Assembly: GCA_016716385.1 (NCBI GenBank)
Contig: JADJWL010000003.1
Location: 124,001 to 188,000 of the forward strand
From: Bryobacterales bacterium
GTDB taxonomy: Bacteria > Acidobacteriota > Terriglobia > Bryobacterales > Bryobacteraceae
Direction: 5' to 3'
DNA: 64,000 nucleotides
The position numbers were made by a program, and so were the translations under genes. How positions within the stretch are numbered: position 1 is the stretch's first letter; each line of letters begins with the position of its first letter. The notes beneath the pieces were generated by a model. That model saw only the letters and a list, made by a program, of their open reading frames with translations. It made no database searches and was not told the DNA's origin. Positions 8,864-17,484 of the stretch are shown piece by piece.

Positions 8864-9460
8864 CTACTTCGGGAAGTCGGGATGCGCCTTCACTTCGCGG
8901 ATCTGCAGGGTGTGGCGCTCGGAGTGGGCCGCCAACATCAGGATCCACTGGTAGGCGTCCAGTTCGCGGGGCGGCGCGGAGACGCGGGCGCGGAGGTCCT
9001 CCTGCGTGTCGCGGATAAAAGCAGTCGTCCTGTCACGGCGTTCCTTGAACGCCGCGATCACCTCTCCGGGGCCCGCAAAGCGTTCTGAAGGCCGCAGCGG
9101 TTCGGGCGCCTGGGCCGGACTGCCTCGATCGGTCATCCGGGCGATCACCGCTTCATCGTCCGCCTCGGTCACCTCGCGTTTCGCCGTCGCCGGAGGCAGC
9201 GTCAGGACCGTCTTCGCGATGAGGTTCCACAGGAACTCCTCGGTCAGGGCGATGTGCTCGGCGCATTCGGCAACCGACCAGCGGTCCGGCGCCGGCTTGA
9301 AGGTCCACTGCCGCGGCGAGAGACCGGCGATCTCGTCCAGGAACATCTTCCGCGTGGCGTGCAGGTAGCTGAGCGCTTTGCTGCGGTCCCGCGAAGCGAT
9401 CGGTTCGGCGTGCAGCGGGATGGCGGCGGCCAGCAGGAAAACCAGCGACAGAGTCCACAT
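8864..9460 (-). CDS. Secreted DinB-superfamily protein
   Basis: This 198-residue protein has an N-terminal signal peptide (WTLSLVFLLAAAIPLHAEP). The four-helix DinB/YfiT-like domain follows, with WTFKPAPDRWSVAECAEHI around residues 52-70. The His in AECAEHIAL and the late HSERHTLQIREVK motif correspond to the metal triad of the family. Many acidobacterial genomes encode exported DinB proteins of this size; their activity is unknown, and thiol-dependent transfer is one known role of the superfamily. It may be preceded on the same strand by a 66-residue ORF (9488-9688). Confidence 0.85.
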   Translation of the reverse strand: MWTLSLVFLLAAAIPLHAEPIASRDRSKALSYLHATRKMFLDEIAGLSPRQWTFKPAPDRWSVAECAEHIALTEEFLWNLIAKTVLTLPPATAKREVTEADDEAVIARMTDRGSPAQAPEPLRPSERFAGPGEVIAAFKERRDRTTAFIRDTQEDLRARVSAPPRELDAYQWILMLAAHSERHTLQIREVKAHPDFPK

Positions 9461-9487
9461 GGGCCCAGTGTCGCACGGCCCGTTCGT

Positions 9488-9688
9488 CTACGCGGCGCCC
9501 GAACCGACCGCCTCGGCGTCCCCCGGACGCGTGCCGTAGCGCTGCACCAGGTCGCGCAGGTGGGCCGCGCCGCCCATGAACAGAGGACGGCTTGGCGATT
9601 CGGAGTGCTCAACTGCCGCGGCCATGCGGAGGAGACCGAGCCGGAACGTCATCAGTTCCTGGCGGTCGTCAGTGTGATCCTGCCCCAT
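9488..9688 (-). CDS. Possible small hypothetical protein
   Basis: A 66-residue frame begins with MGQDHTDDRQELMTFRLG and ends with GDAEAVGSGAA. It lies just upstream of the DinB-like gene on the same strand and has balanced composition (RMAAAVEHSESPSRPLFMGG, HLRDLVQRYG). I recognise no family. It starts 67 bases from the divergent hydrolase gene, which leaves room for a promoter. The call rests only on protein-like composition and position. Confidence 0.4.
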   Translation of the reverse strand: MGQDHTDDRQELMTFRLGLLRMAAAVEHSESPSRPLFMGGAAHLRDLVQRYGTRPGDAEAVGSGAA

Positions 9689-9754
9689 ATCCTGCTCATC
9701 GGACCGAATCGGAAATTTCTTCAGGAGGGAGTACACTGGGAGTTTCAGCGTCGT

Positions 9755-10621
9755 ATGAAACCGTTCTTCCGGGTCGTCGCCCTCGCCGTGGCGATGGCGG
9801 CCCCTGTCCTGCCGGCCGAGCCGAGACCTGACCCTGGACTGGAGCGTTCGCTGCGCGGCGTGCTGCAGCGGATGCAGTTGGCCGGGGCCGTCTCCGAACA
9901 CCGCTTGGCGGTCTCGCTGATCGATTTGTCGGACCCGGCGGCCCCCGTCTATGCCGGGGTCAACGATCACGACATGATGTACGCGGCGAGCCTGCCCAAG
10001 ATCGTGATCCTGCTGGCGGGCTTCGAGCGAATCCGCGCCGGCCTGATGGAGTACAACCCCGCGGTGAAGGAGATGTTCACGCGGCTGGCGCGCTTCTCGA
10101 GCAACGCCGACGCCTCCCGCGCCGTGCAGGCCATCGGCTTTGAGTACATCGCCCGCATCCTGACCTCGGCCAAGTACCGGCTCTACGATCCCGAGCGCAA
10201 CGGCGGACTCTGGCTTGGCAAGGCTTACGGCGGCCCGAACGACTTCTGGAAGCGCGATCCTCTGCACAACCTCTCGCACGGGGCGACCAGCTTCCAGGTG
10301 GCCCGCTTCTTCCACATGCTGGATCAGGGACGGCTGGTGAGTCCGCGCTGGAGCGCCGAGATCAAGGAGATTCTGTCGAACCCGGGGATCCGGCACAAGT
10401 TCGTCAAAGGACTGGCGGACCGCCCCGGGCACGTGGTCTACCGGAAGTCGGGCACCTGGAAGGACGCGCACTGCGACGCGGCTCTGGTGGAGTTTGGTGG
10501 CCACAAGTATGTCGCAGTGGCGCTGATGAAGGACCCGAAAGGCGGGGACGTGCTGCCCCGCCTGATTCAGCACCTCGACGACCTCGTCTGCGACCGCACG
10601 CCGGGTCTCGCCAGCGACTAG
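9755..10621 (+). CDS. Class A beta-lactamase-like serine hydrolase, exported
   Basis: This 288-residue protein starts at the ATG at 9755, which gives a signal peptide (residues 1-21, ending VLPAE); the longer open frame upstream lacks one. Motifs of the penicillin-binding/class A fold are visible: S79-L-P-K82 (SxxK), S115-S-N117 (SxN) near FTRLARFSSNADAS, and KSGT near residue 230 (KTG box). The Omega-loop Glu of true class A beta-lactamases is not obvious. It could act on peptidoglycan peptides or beta-lactams in the periplasm. No regulator is adjacent, and a possible -10 (TACACT) sits about 20 bases upstream. Confidence 0.8.
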   Translation: MKPFFRVVALAVAMAAPVLPAEPRPDPGLERSLRGVLQRMQLAGAVSEHRLAVSLIDLSDPAAPVYAGVNDHDMMYAASLPKIVILLAGFERIRAGLMEYNPAVKEMFTRLARFSSNADASRAVQAIGFEYIARILTSAKYRLYDPERNGGLWLGKAYGGPNDFWKRDPLHNLSHGATSFQVARFFHMLDQGRLVSPRWSAEIKEILSNPGIRHKFVKGLADRPGHVVYRKSGTWKDAHCDAALVEFGGHKYVAVALMKDPKGGDVLPRLIQHLDDLVCDRTPGLASD

Positions 10622-10676
10622 CGCAGGCGGGCGCACAATGCGCCGCGCCCTGGCTGGAGTTGTGGCCAAGGCGGCG

Positions 10677-11420
10677 TCAGAGAAACGGCAGGAGGAGAGC
10701 CAGAGCGGACAGGACAAGGGTCAACCTCCTGACCACGGTATTCAGCTTTTCGGGCGTCACGTTTCCCCGGGTGTAGACGAGGTTCGCCGCCGCCATGGCG
10801 GCAGGGACGCAGGCGAGGGCCACCGCGGCGCCGGCCAGGACGTCGCTCAGGTAGTGGGCGCCGAGCACGATCCGCGAATAGCAGACGAGGCCGGCGATGA
10901 GCAGCAGTGCGACCTTGACGATTCGCATGGCGACGAAGCCGGCCGGAACGGTGAGCGCCAGCGGCAGCGCCAGGGCGAGGCTCTTCGCGGCGTGTCCGGA
11001 AGGAAATGACGGGCTGCCGTGCTTGCCGAGGGCGTTGAGCTCGCCGGCAAGGTCGGCTATCGGGCGTGCCCGTCCCAAGACTTCCTTGAGGGCCGTTGCC
11101 GCCAGAGTGGCGAAGGCGAAGGAGAGCAGCACGACCAGCAGAACCGGGCGCGCCTGGCGGAGGGCCGGGAAACGAGAGGATGCGGCGATCGATCCAACGA
11201 GCAGGAGGCAGATGGCGGACATGCCGAAACGGGTGAGAGCGCGGGAGAGGGCGACAACGGCCGGATCGTGGCGGAGCGCATTGTGAGCAAGCAGAAACCG
11301 CCGGTCAAAATCCCGTTCGAACCACAGCAGCAACGACAGCATCGCTATCGTGAGGGAGGCGATGCCGACGAAGCGCAGAGTGGACGGGCTCAAGCGAACG
11401 GCCGTGAGCGAGGCGTTCAT
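10677..11420 (-). CDS. PAP2 superfamily membrane phosphatase
   Basis: This 247-residue integral membrane protein has about six hydrophobic segments. It carries the three PAP2 signatures in order: KEVLGRARP, the FPSGHA box, and SRIVLGAHYLSDV. The conserved histidines of the last two form the phosphohistidine relay. Family members remove phosphate from undecaprenyl pyrophosphate, phosphatidic acid or phosphatidylglycerophosphate. Length and topology fit a bacterial lipid phosphatase. It is convergent with the hydrolase gene and no operon partner is seen. The specific substrate cannot be assigned. Confidence 0.9.
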   Translation of the reverse strand: MNASLTAVRLSPSTLRFVGIASLTIAMLSLLLWFERDFDRRFLLAHNALRHDPAVVALSRALTRFGMSAICLLLVGSIAASSRFPALRQARPVLLVVLLSFAFATLAATALKEVLGRARPIADLAGELNALGKHGSPSFPSGHAAKSLALALPLALTVPAGFVAMRIVKVALLLIAGLVCYSRIVLGAHYLSDVLAGAAVALACVPAAMAAANLVYTRGNVTPEKLNTVVRRLTLVLSALALLLPFL

Positions 11421-11538
11421 CGGGTCGGGGCGTCCTGGAGGACGGCACCGCCAGTGTAGCGGGGAGATTGTTCGAGTGCAATCGCGCCCGGTAGTGTGGC
11501 GCTTGGAATACGCCGTCCATGAGCTGCCGAAGCGCTCG

Positions 11539-11807
11539 AGGAACGCCTTCAGCCGTTGGGTGAGACCTGGGGCGCGGCGGCGGGTGTTGTGGCAGCAGGT
11601 GCAGGCCGCGGGCCGGGGGCTGGATTCCGTGGAAATTGGCTCCGTTTTTGCAATTTAGGAAGCCGGCGCCGGCACTTCGCTGCCCGGCGGCTCGGGTTCG
11701 GTGGGAAAATGGGTTCGATGTCGCGATTCTGTTGCGACGGCATCTCGCGGCGGAGTTGGCGGAGCGAGCGGGCAATCTGGCGCTCGACGATGGCGGCGCG
11801 CTTCTGG
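11539..11807. repeat. 270-bp direct repeat, copy 1
   Basis: This segment is nearly identical to 12759-13028, starting at AGGAACGCCTTCAGCCG and ending at GCGCGCTTCTGG in both. There are only a few substitutions and a one-base deletion in the A-run near 11705. On the minus strand it encodes the C-terminal part of the 'ATEKQIAANRRNAQ' family protein found intact further on, but here the deletion shifts the frame. The rest of the 508-bp gap between the PAP2 and vapB genes holds no gene I can support. Confidence 0.9.
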
Positions 11808-11928
11808 CTGAGCGGCCGATTTTGGGCATCGACAGGCGCCGTGCCCCCGGAAACACCTCCTCAACCGACTTGCCGGTGAGCCGCAAGTGGTGTTGCCGAT
11901 ATGTCAGGCATGGGTTACCCTTATCGTC

Positions 11929-12159
11929 ATGAGCGCGATGAAGGGCATTACGATCAAGCTTCCGGAAGCAACTGTCCAGCGACTCAGGCAGCAAGCTCGC
12001 CAGAGCGGACGTAGTGTCGCCGCGCTTGTTCGTGAGCTCGTCGAGGCTCCACCTGATCGCGGTGAGTCGGTCTACGCGGTTACCGCCGACCTGGCCGGCA
12101 GCGTGGCCGGCGGTAAACGGCCGGCATCGAATGCCCGCGGCAGGTTCCGGCGATCATGA
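11929..12159 (+). CDS. vapB: Ribbon-helix-helix antitoxin (VapB-type)
   Basis: This 76-residue protein starts at the ATG at 11929. Its N-terminal ribbon-helix-helix reads KGITIKLPEATVQRLRQQAR followed by GRSVAALVRELVEAP. The C-terminal tail (YAVTADLAGSVAGGKRP, ending ARGRFRRS) is basic and flexible, as expected for a toxin-binding extension. The stop codon overlaps the vapC start (ATGA). It probably represses the pair. The pair is bracketed by 270-bp direct repeats, so it may be carried or lost by recombination. Confidence 0.8.
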   Translation: MSAMKGITIKLPEATVQRLRQQARQSGRSVAALVRELVEAPPDRGESVYAVTADLAGSVAGGKRPASNARGRFRRS

Positions 12160-12569
12160 CCACGATCTGCGACACAGGCCCACTTCTCGCATACCTTAAT
12201 CGCAATGATCCGCATCACGCCTGGGCTGTCGCGCTGATGAAACAGGTGCGGCCTCCGATGCTGGTCTCCGAACCCGTCCTGACCGAGGTCCTGTCCTTCC
12301 TGCGGGAGGACGGCGTCCCGGTCGATCCCCTGTTCCAGTTGCTCGAACGCGAAGCGGTCCGGCTGGACTTCGATCTGTCCGCACACTGGCCGCGCATCCG
12401 GACACTGATGTCTCGTTACCGGCAAATGGACCTGGCTGACGCTTCGATTGTCGTCATGAGCGAGCTGCACACGCGCTCCCGTGTGCTGACCATAGATCGC
12501 AGGGACTTCAGCGTGTACCGGCGCAATGATCGTCAGGTAATCGACTTCGTTGCGCCAGCCCGATCGTGA
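12156..12569 (+). CDS. vapC: VapC-type PIN ribonuclease toxin
   Basis: This 137-residue PIN protein begins TTICDTGPLLAYLNRND with the first Asp at residue 6. It continues with a Glu in SEPVLTEVLSFL (about residue 44), ends the active-site set with MDLADASIVVMSE (about residue 93) and finishes TIDRRDFSVYR. The pattern and length match VapC. Four-base overlap with the upstream antitoxin indicates coupled translation. All expected acidic residues are present, so an active toxin is plausible. Confidence 0.9.
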   Translation: MTTICDTGPLLAYLNRNDPHHAWAVALMKQVRPPMLVSEPVLTEVLSFLREDGVPVDPLFQLLEREAVRLDFDLSAHWPRIRTLMSRYRQMDLADASIVVMSELHTRSRVLTIDRRDFSVYRRNDRQVIDFVAPARS

Positions 12570-12758
12570 GCGCGTGTCGTTCCAAGGCCCGCGAGGCAGA
12601 TCGTTCGCGTGGGCGACGCGAACGACGCGGCGGTTCGATCCGGTCATGTGCCCACTGCCGGGTCGCGGCTCCGAATCATCGCCCCGTGGTTGCAAACACT
12701 TACAGAGACGCCATTCCCGGGCTTTCAGGCGGCACGGCGCATGTTGCGCCTGATCTCC

Positions 12759-13028
12759 AGGAACGCCTTCAGCCGTTGGGTGAGACCTGGGGCGCGGCGG
12801 CGGGTTTTGTGGCAGCAGGTGCAGGCCGCGGGCCGGGGGCTGGATTCCGTGGAAATTGGCTCCGTTTTTGCAATTTAGGAAGCCGGCGCCGGCACTTCGC
12901 TGCCCGGCGGCTCGGGTTCGGTGGGAAAAATGGGTCTGATGTCGCGATTTTGTTGCGACGGCATCTCGCGGCGGAGCTGACGGAGGGAGCGGGCGATCTG
13001 GCGCTCGACGATGGCGGCGCGCTTCTGG
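12759..13028. repeat. 270-bp direct repeat, copy 2
   Basis: This is the second copy of the repeat at 11539-11807, in the same orientation about 1.22 kb away. It coincides with the 3' half of the minus-strand repeat-family pseudogene plus about 115 bases beyond its stop. Because this copy joins seamlessly to the rest of that gene, it is probably the parental copy. Confidence 0.9.
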
Positions 13029-13444
13029 AGCCGCGCCAGGGTCCGGCTGCCGGAGGCGTCGGCGGCCCAGGTTTCGGCCAGGACACGGCTGGCGATCTCG
13101 TACTCGGCGGGGTCGTCGGGGAGAGGCTGAGGGCCCCAGAACTTCTGCTAGGCCTCGTCGACCTGCGATTGCATGATGGCGTACTCCATGCGGGCGATGC
13201 GCTGGGAGAGCCACAATTGGCGGGCGTAGCGGGTGACGAGGAGGTTGTGGTGGGTGGATTGCGGCTGGAAATCCTCGAGCAGGCCGTCGAGGAGGACCTG
13301 GAATTCGGCGGGGTCTTCGACGCCGGTCAGGAATCGGGTGACGGAGGCACTGCGCGACGACGCGGCCTTGCCTTCTAGGGTGAGCGGACCAGTGGAATGC
13401 TGCGCGTTGCGGCGGTTGGCGGCGATCTGCTTTTCGGTAGCCAT
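12875..13444 (-). pseudogene. Acidobacteria-type repeat-family protein, split by an in-frame TAG
   Basis: The frame opens with ATEKQIAANRRNAQHSTGP and GKAASSRSASVTRFLTG, the hallmark N-terminus of a hypothetical family present in many copies in acidobacterial genomes. After 98 residues there is a TAG at 13148-13150. The same frame then continues for 91 more residues (FWGPQPLPDDPAEYEIASRV, LARLQKRAAIVERQIARSLR) to a TAA. The two parts together give about 190 residues, a usual length for the family. One base change (CAG to TAG) would explain the interruption. The function is unknown; the family has no recognised catalytic motif. Confidence 0.75.
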
Positions 13445-13894
13445 TGGGGGAGTCCTTTCGCTTTCAGGATGGCAGGGCGGGTCAAGCGAACGGGCGTGTT
13501 TCGCGAGAGGCGAACGCGTGGTTTGTTGAAGTTAGAGAATTCCTGGAAGGTGTGATCGTCCCTCCGGGCGCGGCACGCTCTTTACCTCATGGCAGGGGGG
13601 CGATCCGAATGAGCGGCTGACGTCGACTGGGGCTCGGCTTTCGATGTGCTGCCGACCTGGAGCGGGGCCACGCGCAAGCGACGGCCATTTCGGGACGCCG
13701 GATTTCGCACGAAACTGGAGGCGGCGCCGGCGTGGAGCCTGTCGCCGCGGAAGCGCGGGCCGAAACTGAGGGGATCCTCCGGGGTGGCGCCGGCGGGAGA
13801 GAGTTTCGAGGTTGCGCCGGTGCTGCCCCCGAATTCACCACGCCACGTGGACAGGCTGGATCGGCTATCCACCACTTTGGTGCATACTGGTGTT
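13445..13894. other. Stretch without a supported gene
   Basis: About 450 bases lie between the repeat-family pseudogene and the next small gene. An open frame runs through part of it in phase with the downstream gene, but its composition is low-complexity Arg/Pro/Gly and it has no recognisable domain. I see no RNA gene or clear repeat. Confidence 0.4.
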
Positions 13895-14152
13895 ATGAAG
13901 ATCGCTGAGAAAGCGGTTCGCCAGAGCATTAGTTTGCCGCCCAGGCTGGCGAAGCAGGTGAGTAGCATGGCGATGAGCCGAAAGCTGAGCAAGAATCGCA
14001 TGCTGGTGGAACTGATCGAGAACGGCATCGAAGCAGAAAAGCGAAGACAGCAGCAGTTTTTCGCGTTGGCCGAGCGTTTCCGCAACGAGCAGGATCCGGA
14101 CGCGGCCACGCGCCTGGGCGATGAACTTGGCAGAATGGTCTTCGGCGGCTGA
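13895..14152 (+). CDS. Orphan ribbon-helix-helix antitoxin-like protein
   Basis: This 85-residue protein starts at the ATG at 13895. A ribbon-helix-helix motif is visible (RQSISLPPRLAKQVSSMA, LSKNRMLVELIENGIEAEK), followed by a charged helix and tail ending GDELGRMVFGG. It resembles CopG/MetJ-type antitoxins. The frame directly after it (14152-14358) has no toxin features and runs antisense into the Mg2+ transporter gene, so the partner toxin seems absent. It could act as a stand-alone DNA-binding regulator or be the relic of a toxin-antitoxin pair. Confidence 0.65.
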   Translation: MKIAEKAVRQSISLPPRLAKQVSSMAMSRKLSKNRMLVELIENGIEAEKRRQQQFFALAERFRNEQDPDAATRLGDELGRMVFGG

Positions 14153-14314
14153 TGCCGCACATCGAGGTCCTCGGGCAACTGATCTGGCGACCGGCGATGG
14201 TCCTCTGCTGTTTGCGTGAGTGTGTGCAGGCAATCCGGCGCATGTACAAGACGGTTTTGCTGCCGATCCTCCGCTTCCTGTTCCTGCTTATTACCTTGAT
14301 CGGACTCGGTCGAT

Positions 14315-15625
14315 TCACAAGATCGAAGCAAGGACCGTCGCCAGGCCCAGAAAGCTGAGGAACCCGGCGATGTCCGTTACGGTGGTCAGCACGATCGAGG
14401 ACGATTGCGCCGGGTCCTGACCCATCGCGCTCAGCACCATCGGAATCGCCGCGCCGGCGACTCCAGCCATCACCATTGAGATCACCATGGCTAAGCCGAT
14501 CACCAGCGTCAGTCCGGCCGAGCGGCTCCACAGGTACACGCCGGCGCACGCCACCAGAGCCACGGCGAATCCGTTCAGCGCCGCAACGCGCAACTCCTTG
14601 AAGGCCACCGGGAGCCAGTGCCTGAGTCTGACCTCCCGCAGTGCCAGGCCGCGCATGGTGACGGCCAGCGCCTGCGCACCTGTATTTCCGGACTGACCCG
14701 CAACCACGGGCAGGAGCACAGCCAGTGCCGTAAACCTGGCGATGGTGTCTTCAAAGATGCCGACCACGGCTGCGGCCAGGAACGCGGTTACCAGATTGAT
14801 TTGCAGCCAGGGCAATCGCTTGCGCACCGCAAAACCGACAGGCGACAGCGCCCTTTCCTCTTTGCTCGCTCCGACCATTGTCTGAATATCGACGCTGGCT
14901 TCCTGTTGCGCTGCGTGGACAAGGGCACCGTGGCGAATCACCCCCAGCAGGCGCCCATCGAAATCAACGACAGGCAAGCTGGTCAGGCGGTTCTGCTCCA
15001 TTGTCTCCACCACTTGCTCACCTGAAGCGGTGGCTGGTGTGCTGGGCGGCGCACCGCGGTTCAGCGAATCGAGCGTCTGCCCGGGCGTGGCGACCGCCAG
15101 TTCCTGGAGAGGCACCATGCCCGCTAAACGTCCGTCCTCGTCGACCAGATAGATTTCTGCAATGCGCCGGTCACGAAGACTACGCAGACGGCCCAGTGCG
15201 TGCCGCACCGTGGCCTGCCCGCGGAACGTGGTCACGCGAGGATCCATGAAGGCGCCGGCGGTGTCGGTGGGATACGAGAGCAAGGTTTCTATTTCCGCCG
15301 TGATTTGCGGGCTCAGGAGCGACAAACGCTCGCGCCGCTGGTCCTCGCTCACGCGCGCCAGCAGCGCCGCTGCCCGCTGCGGATCTGTCGCTTCCAGGAA
15401 CTGTGCCGCGCCCTGTGGCCCAATCTCGACCAGGACGTCCGAGGCCACCTCCGGAGTGAGCCTTTCCAGGATGGCGATGGCAACTTTCGGCGGCGCCTGT
15501 TCAAGCAACCTGACCACCTCGCCGGTGGGAAGCAACTCCAACTTCGCGGCAGCCTCGCCAGGGTATTCGCCCAAATATCTATCAACAAGGATCTGCCTTG
15601 CGCGGGCCGCAGTATCAGAGAGCAT
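14315..15625 (-). CDS. mgtE: MgtE-type magnesium transporter
   Basis: This 436-residue protein starts at the ATG at 15625 inside the end of the upstream gene (11-base overlap). It has an MgtE N domain (EYPGEAAAKLELLPTGEVV; DTAGAFMDP near residue 143), two CBS domains, a plug helix and a five-helix membrane domain. The ion-selective segment PVVAGQSGNTGAQALAV lies in the first membrane helices. MgtE channels are Mg2+-gated through the N and CBS domains. It is the last gene of a three-gene operon with an MscS-like channel and a soluble MgtE-like regulator. All expected domains are present. Confidence 0.9.
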   Translation of the reverse strand: MLSDTAARARQILVDRYLGEYPGEAAAKLELLPTGEVVRLLEQAPPKVAIAILERLTPEVASDVLVEIGPQGAAQFLEATDPQRAAALLARVSEDQRRERLSLLSPQITAEIETLLSYPTDTAGAFMDPRVTTFRGQATVRHALGRLRSLRDRRIAEIYLVDEDGRLAGMVPLQELAVATPGQTLDSLNRGAPPSTPATASGEQVVETMEQNRLTSLPVVDFDGRLLGVIRHGALVHAAQQEASVDIQTMVGASKEERALSPVGFAVRKRLPWLQINLVTAFLAAAVVGIFEDTIARFTALAVLLPVVAGQSGNTGAQALAVTMRGLALREVRLRHWLPVAFKELRVAALNGFAVALVACAGVYLWSRSAGLTLVIGLAMVISMVMAGVAGAAIPMVLSAMGQDPAQSSSIVLTTVTDIAGFLSFLGLATVLASIL

Positions 15626-16463
15626 CGTTACGACCTCCTGCCGCGTTCCCGACTGCCACCGCTCCGGTGAGTCCCCGGAGCATCCCTCCGATGCCAATCC
15701 AATACAATTCTGCAAGCGACAGCATCGTATCTCCCACGGCGACTGCCGGTCGGCCGTCACCCGTTTGAATTCGGCGCACAGAACGGTGCCGAATCGCACC
15801 CAGGAACACACCGCCCTCGTCGACAACGGGCAACGCGTCATACTCCTGCCAGCCAGGGTGTGACTGGACGGTGATGACGTCGGTGTCAGCGAGAACTTTG
15901 GCCAGGTCCGAACGCATGACGCTCGTCAGCGTGTCGGACGCTCTGGCGAGCAGAAGCTCGCGAAGGTCGAGAACACCGGCCAGCTTGTGACTCCGGTCGG
16001 TCACGTAGACGTAGAAGTAGACGTGACGAGCACGGTGGCGCACCCGCGACAACGCCTCACCTGCCGTAAGGTCGCCGGGCAGGACCAACACGAAAGGGTC
16101 CATCAGCGCACCGGCTGTCCCCTCGGGGTATCGCAGGAGAACCCGGAGTCGATCCCGCATATGGTCCGGTAGTGCAGCGATGAGGCCTTCCCGCACGGTG
16201 GCCTCGACGCGACGGAGCAACGAGGATGCATCCTGATGCGGCATATGCGCGATCAGGGACGCTGCCGCCTGGATGTCCATCGCCGCGATGGCCGTGGAGC
16301 CGGCGAACGCCGACATCCGGCGCACGACTTCACTTGCAGGCTCGGGCGGCAACTCGGTCAGCAGGGCAGCGGCATCGCCGGCCGGAAGACGCTCCAGGAT
16401 GCGGGCGGCGTCGGCCGTGTGTTCGCCAACAAAGGCCAGGATCAGAGCTTGCTCGGAGACCAT
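15615..16463 (-). CDS. MgtE N-domain/CBS protein without a membrane part
   Basis: This 282-residue protein contains an MgtE-like N domain (GEHTADAARILERLPAGDAA, TAGALMDPFVLVLPGD) and two CBS-like repeats, the second ending VVDEGGVFLGAIRHRSV. After about residue 240 it ends with a short hydrophobic tail (ELYWIGIGGMLRGLTGAVAV) rather than the transporter domain. It starts within the stop of the MscS-like gene (TGATG) and overlaps mgtE by 11 bases, so the three products are made together. It may be a Mg2+ or nucleotide sensor that pairs with MgtE. An MgtE that lost its channel is the alternative. Confidence 0.75.
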   Translation of the reverse strand: MVSEQALILAFVGEHTADAARILERLPAGDAAALLTELPPEPASEVVRRMSAFAGSTAIAAMDIQAAASLIAHMPHQDASSLLRRVEATVREGLIAALPDHMRDRLRVLLRYPEGTAGALMDPFVLVLPGDLTAGEALSRVRHRARHVYFYVYVTDRSHKLAGVLDLRELLLARASDTLTSVMRSDLAKVLADTDVITVQSHPGWQEYDALPVVDEGGVFLGAIRHRSVRRIQTGDGRPAVAVGDTMLSLAELYWIGIGGMLRGLTGAVAVGNAAGGRNDAL

Positions 16464-17293
16464 CAGGCTTCTCCTGTGATCAGCAGCGACATCTCTTCAC
16501 TGAACTTCCTGCCTGGCACCAGGACACGGCCATCCGGTGTTTGCAGAACGACCGCGGTTGGCGCGATCTCAACGATTCGTCCCTCCAGTCCGGAGATGCG
16601 CACCTTCTGCCCAATCCGATACGCTTTGCTCAGGTAGTGACAGGCAATGATGTTGCTGACCACCGTTCCAGAGCCCAAACCGAAAGCGAGGGCAGCGCCG
16701 CCGAGCGTGGTGCCCAGAATGATCGTGAGCGTCACGATCAGGAACGTGCTCTCGATGCCGACCTGATCCATGGCGATCACACCGGTTACCAAAAGAATGG
16801 TCATCTGCGAGGCGCGACCGAGGGCGTTGGCGTAGGCTACATTCAGCGATGTGGCCGCCGTCGAAACCGCTCCATACGCCAGATTGCTCGCAAGGTAGCC
16901 GGCAAAAACGATGAGGATAGCGGCAACGACCTGGGGAATGTAGTAGGCGAGCCTGCTTAAGAGATTCGTGACGGCGGGCAGGCCCAGGATTTCCACGGCT
17001 GTCGCCACTGCGAACACGATGGCGGCCCAGAATACCGCTGCTCCGATGACTGCCGGCACGCTTCGATGGACGCCCGTGCGCTCCAAAGCTGCACGGGTCA
17101 CGGCGGTACGAAGCAATCGGTCGAGACTTGCCCGCACCAGGTGCGCCGCCCAGCGTCGAAGCAACCGTGCGAGCAGCCAACCCACAAAAAGCACTGCAAC
17201 GGCGCTCAGGATGCTAGGGAGATGGTTACTGACCCGCTGAAGCGCGATTGACAGCGAGTCGTTCCAGACCGCGACCCATTTCGAGTGTTCCAT
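16463..17293 (-). CDS. MscS-family/conserved TM helix channel
   Basis: This 276-residue membrane protein has an N-terminal hydrophobic helix (LPSILSAVAVLFVGWLLARL), three or four more helices with the 'conserved TM helix' repeats (IPQVVAAILIVFAGYLASNL), and an MscS-like beta domain at the C-terminus (GQKVRISGLEGRIVEIAPTAV, then DGRVLVPGRKF). This is the small CmpX/MscS-like type. It should act as a pressure-gated or regulated channel. It leads the Mg2+ operon, so it may be tied to ionic or osmotic balance. Confidence 0.85.
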   Translation of the reverse strand: MEHSKWVAVWNDSLSIALQRVSNHLPSILSAVAVLFVGWLLARLLRRWAAHLVRASLDRLLRTAVTRAALERTGVHRSVPAVIGAAVFWAAIVFAVATAVEILGLPAVTNLLSRLAYYIPQVVAAILIVFAGYLASNLAYGAVSTAATSLNVAYANALGRASQMTILLVTGVIAMDQVGIESTFLIVTLTIILGTTLGGAALAFGLGSGTVVSNIIACHYLSKAYRIGQKVRISGLEGRIVEIAPTAVVLQTPDGRVLVPGRKFSEEMSLLITGEA

Positions 17294-17467
17294 TCGTGTA
17301 GTCTATTGCAGCCGGTAGTGGCGTCGCCAGAAGGACAGTATCCGGTGGGACCGGTCTTCGGCAACATCGGCGAGTCCGCGGTCCAGCGACTCAAGAGCGG
17401 CCGCGGCCAGCGCCGGACCGACCGGAAAACGGTCGAAGCCTGAAAGACGCCCTGCTTGGCCCGTATC

Positions 17468-17484
17468 GGTAGACGCCGTCTACC
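17468..17484. repeat. 17-bp perfect palindrome at the IS110 break
   Basis: GGTAGACG-C-CGTCTACC is a perfect inverted repeat with a one-base centre. It coincides with the point where IS110 transposase homology ends and contains the stop codon of the remnant. It could be a recombination scar or a protein-binding site. Confidence 0.5.

Noticed and set aside
9254..10621. 455-residue version of the beta-lactamase-like protein
   Set aside because: The first 167 residues are antisense to the DinB-like gene and a small ORF. A signal peptide begins exactly at the ATG at 9755.
14152..14358. Small hydrophobic frame after the orphan ribbon-helix-helix gene as its toxin
   Set aside because: It starts at an overlapping ATG but has no toxin family features and runs antisense into mgtE.
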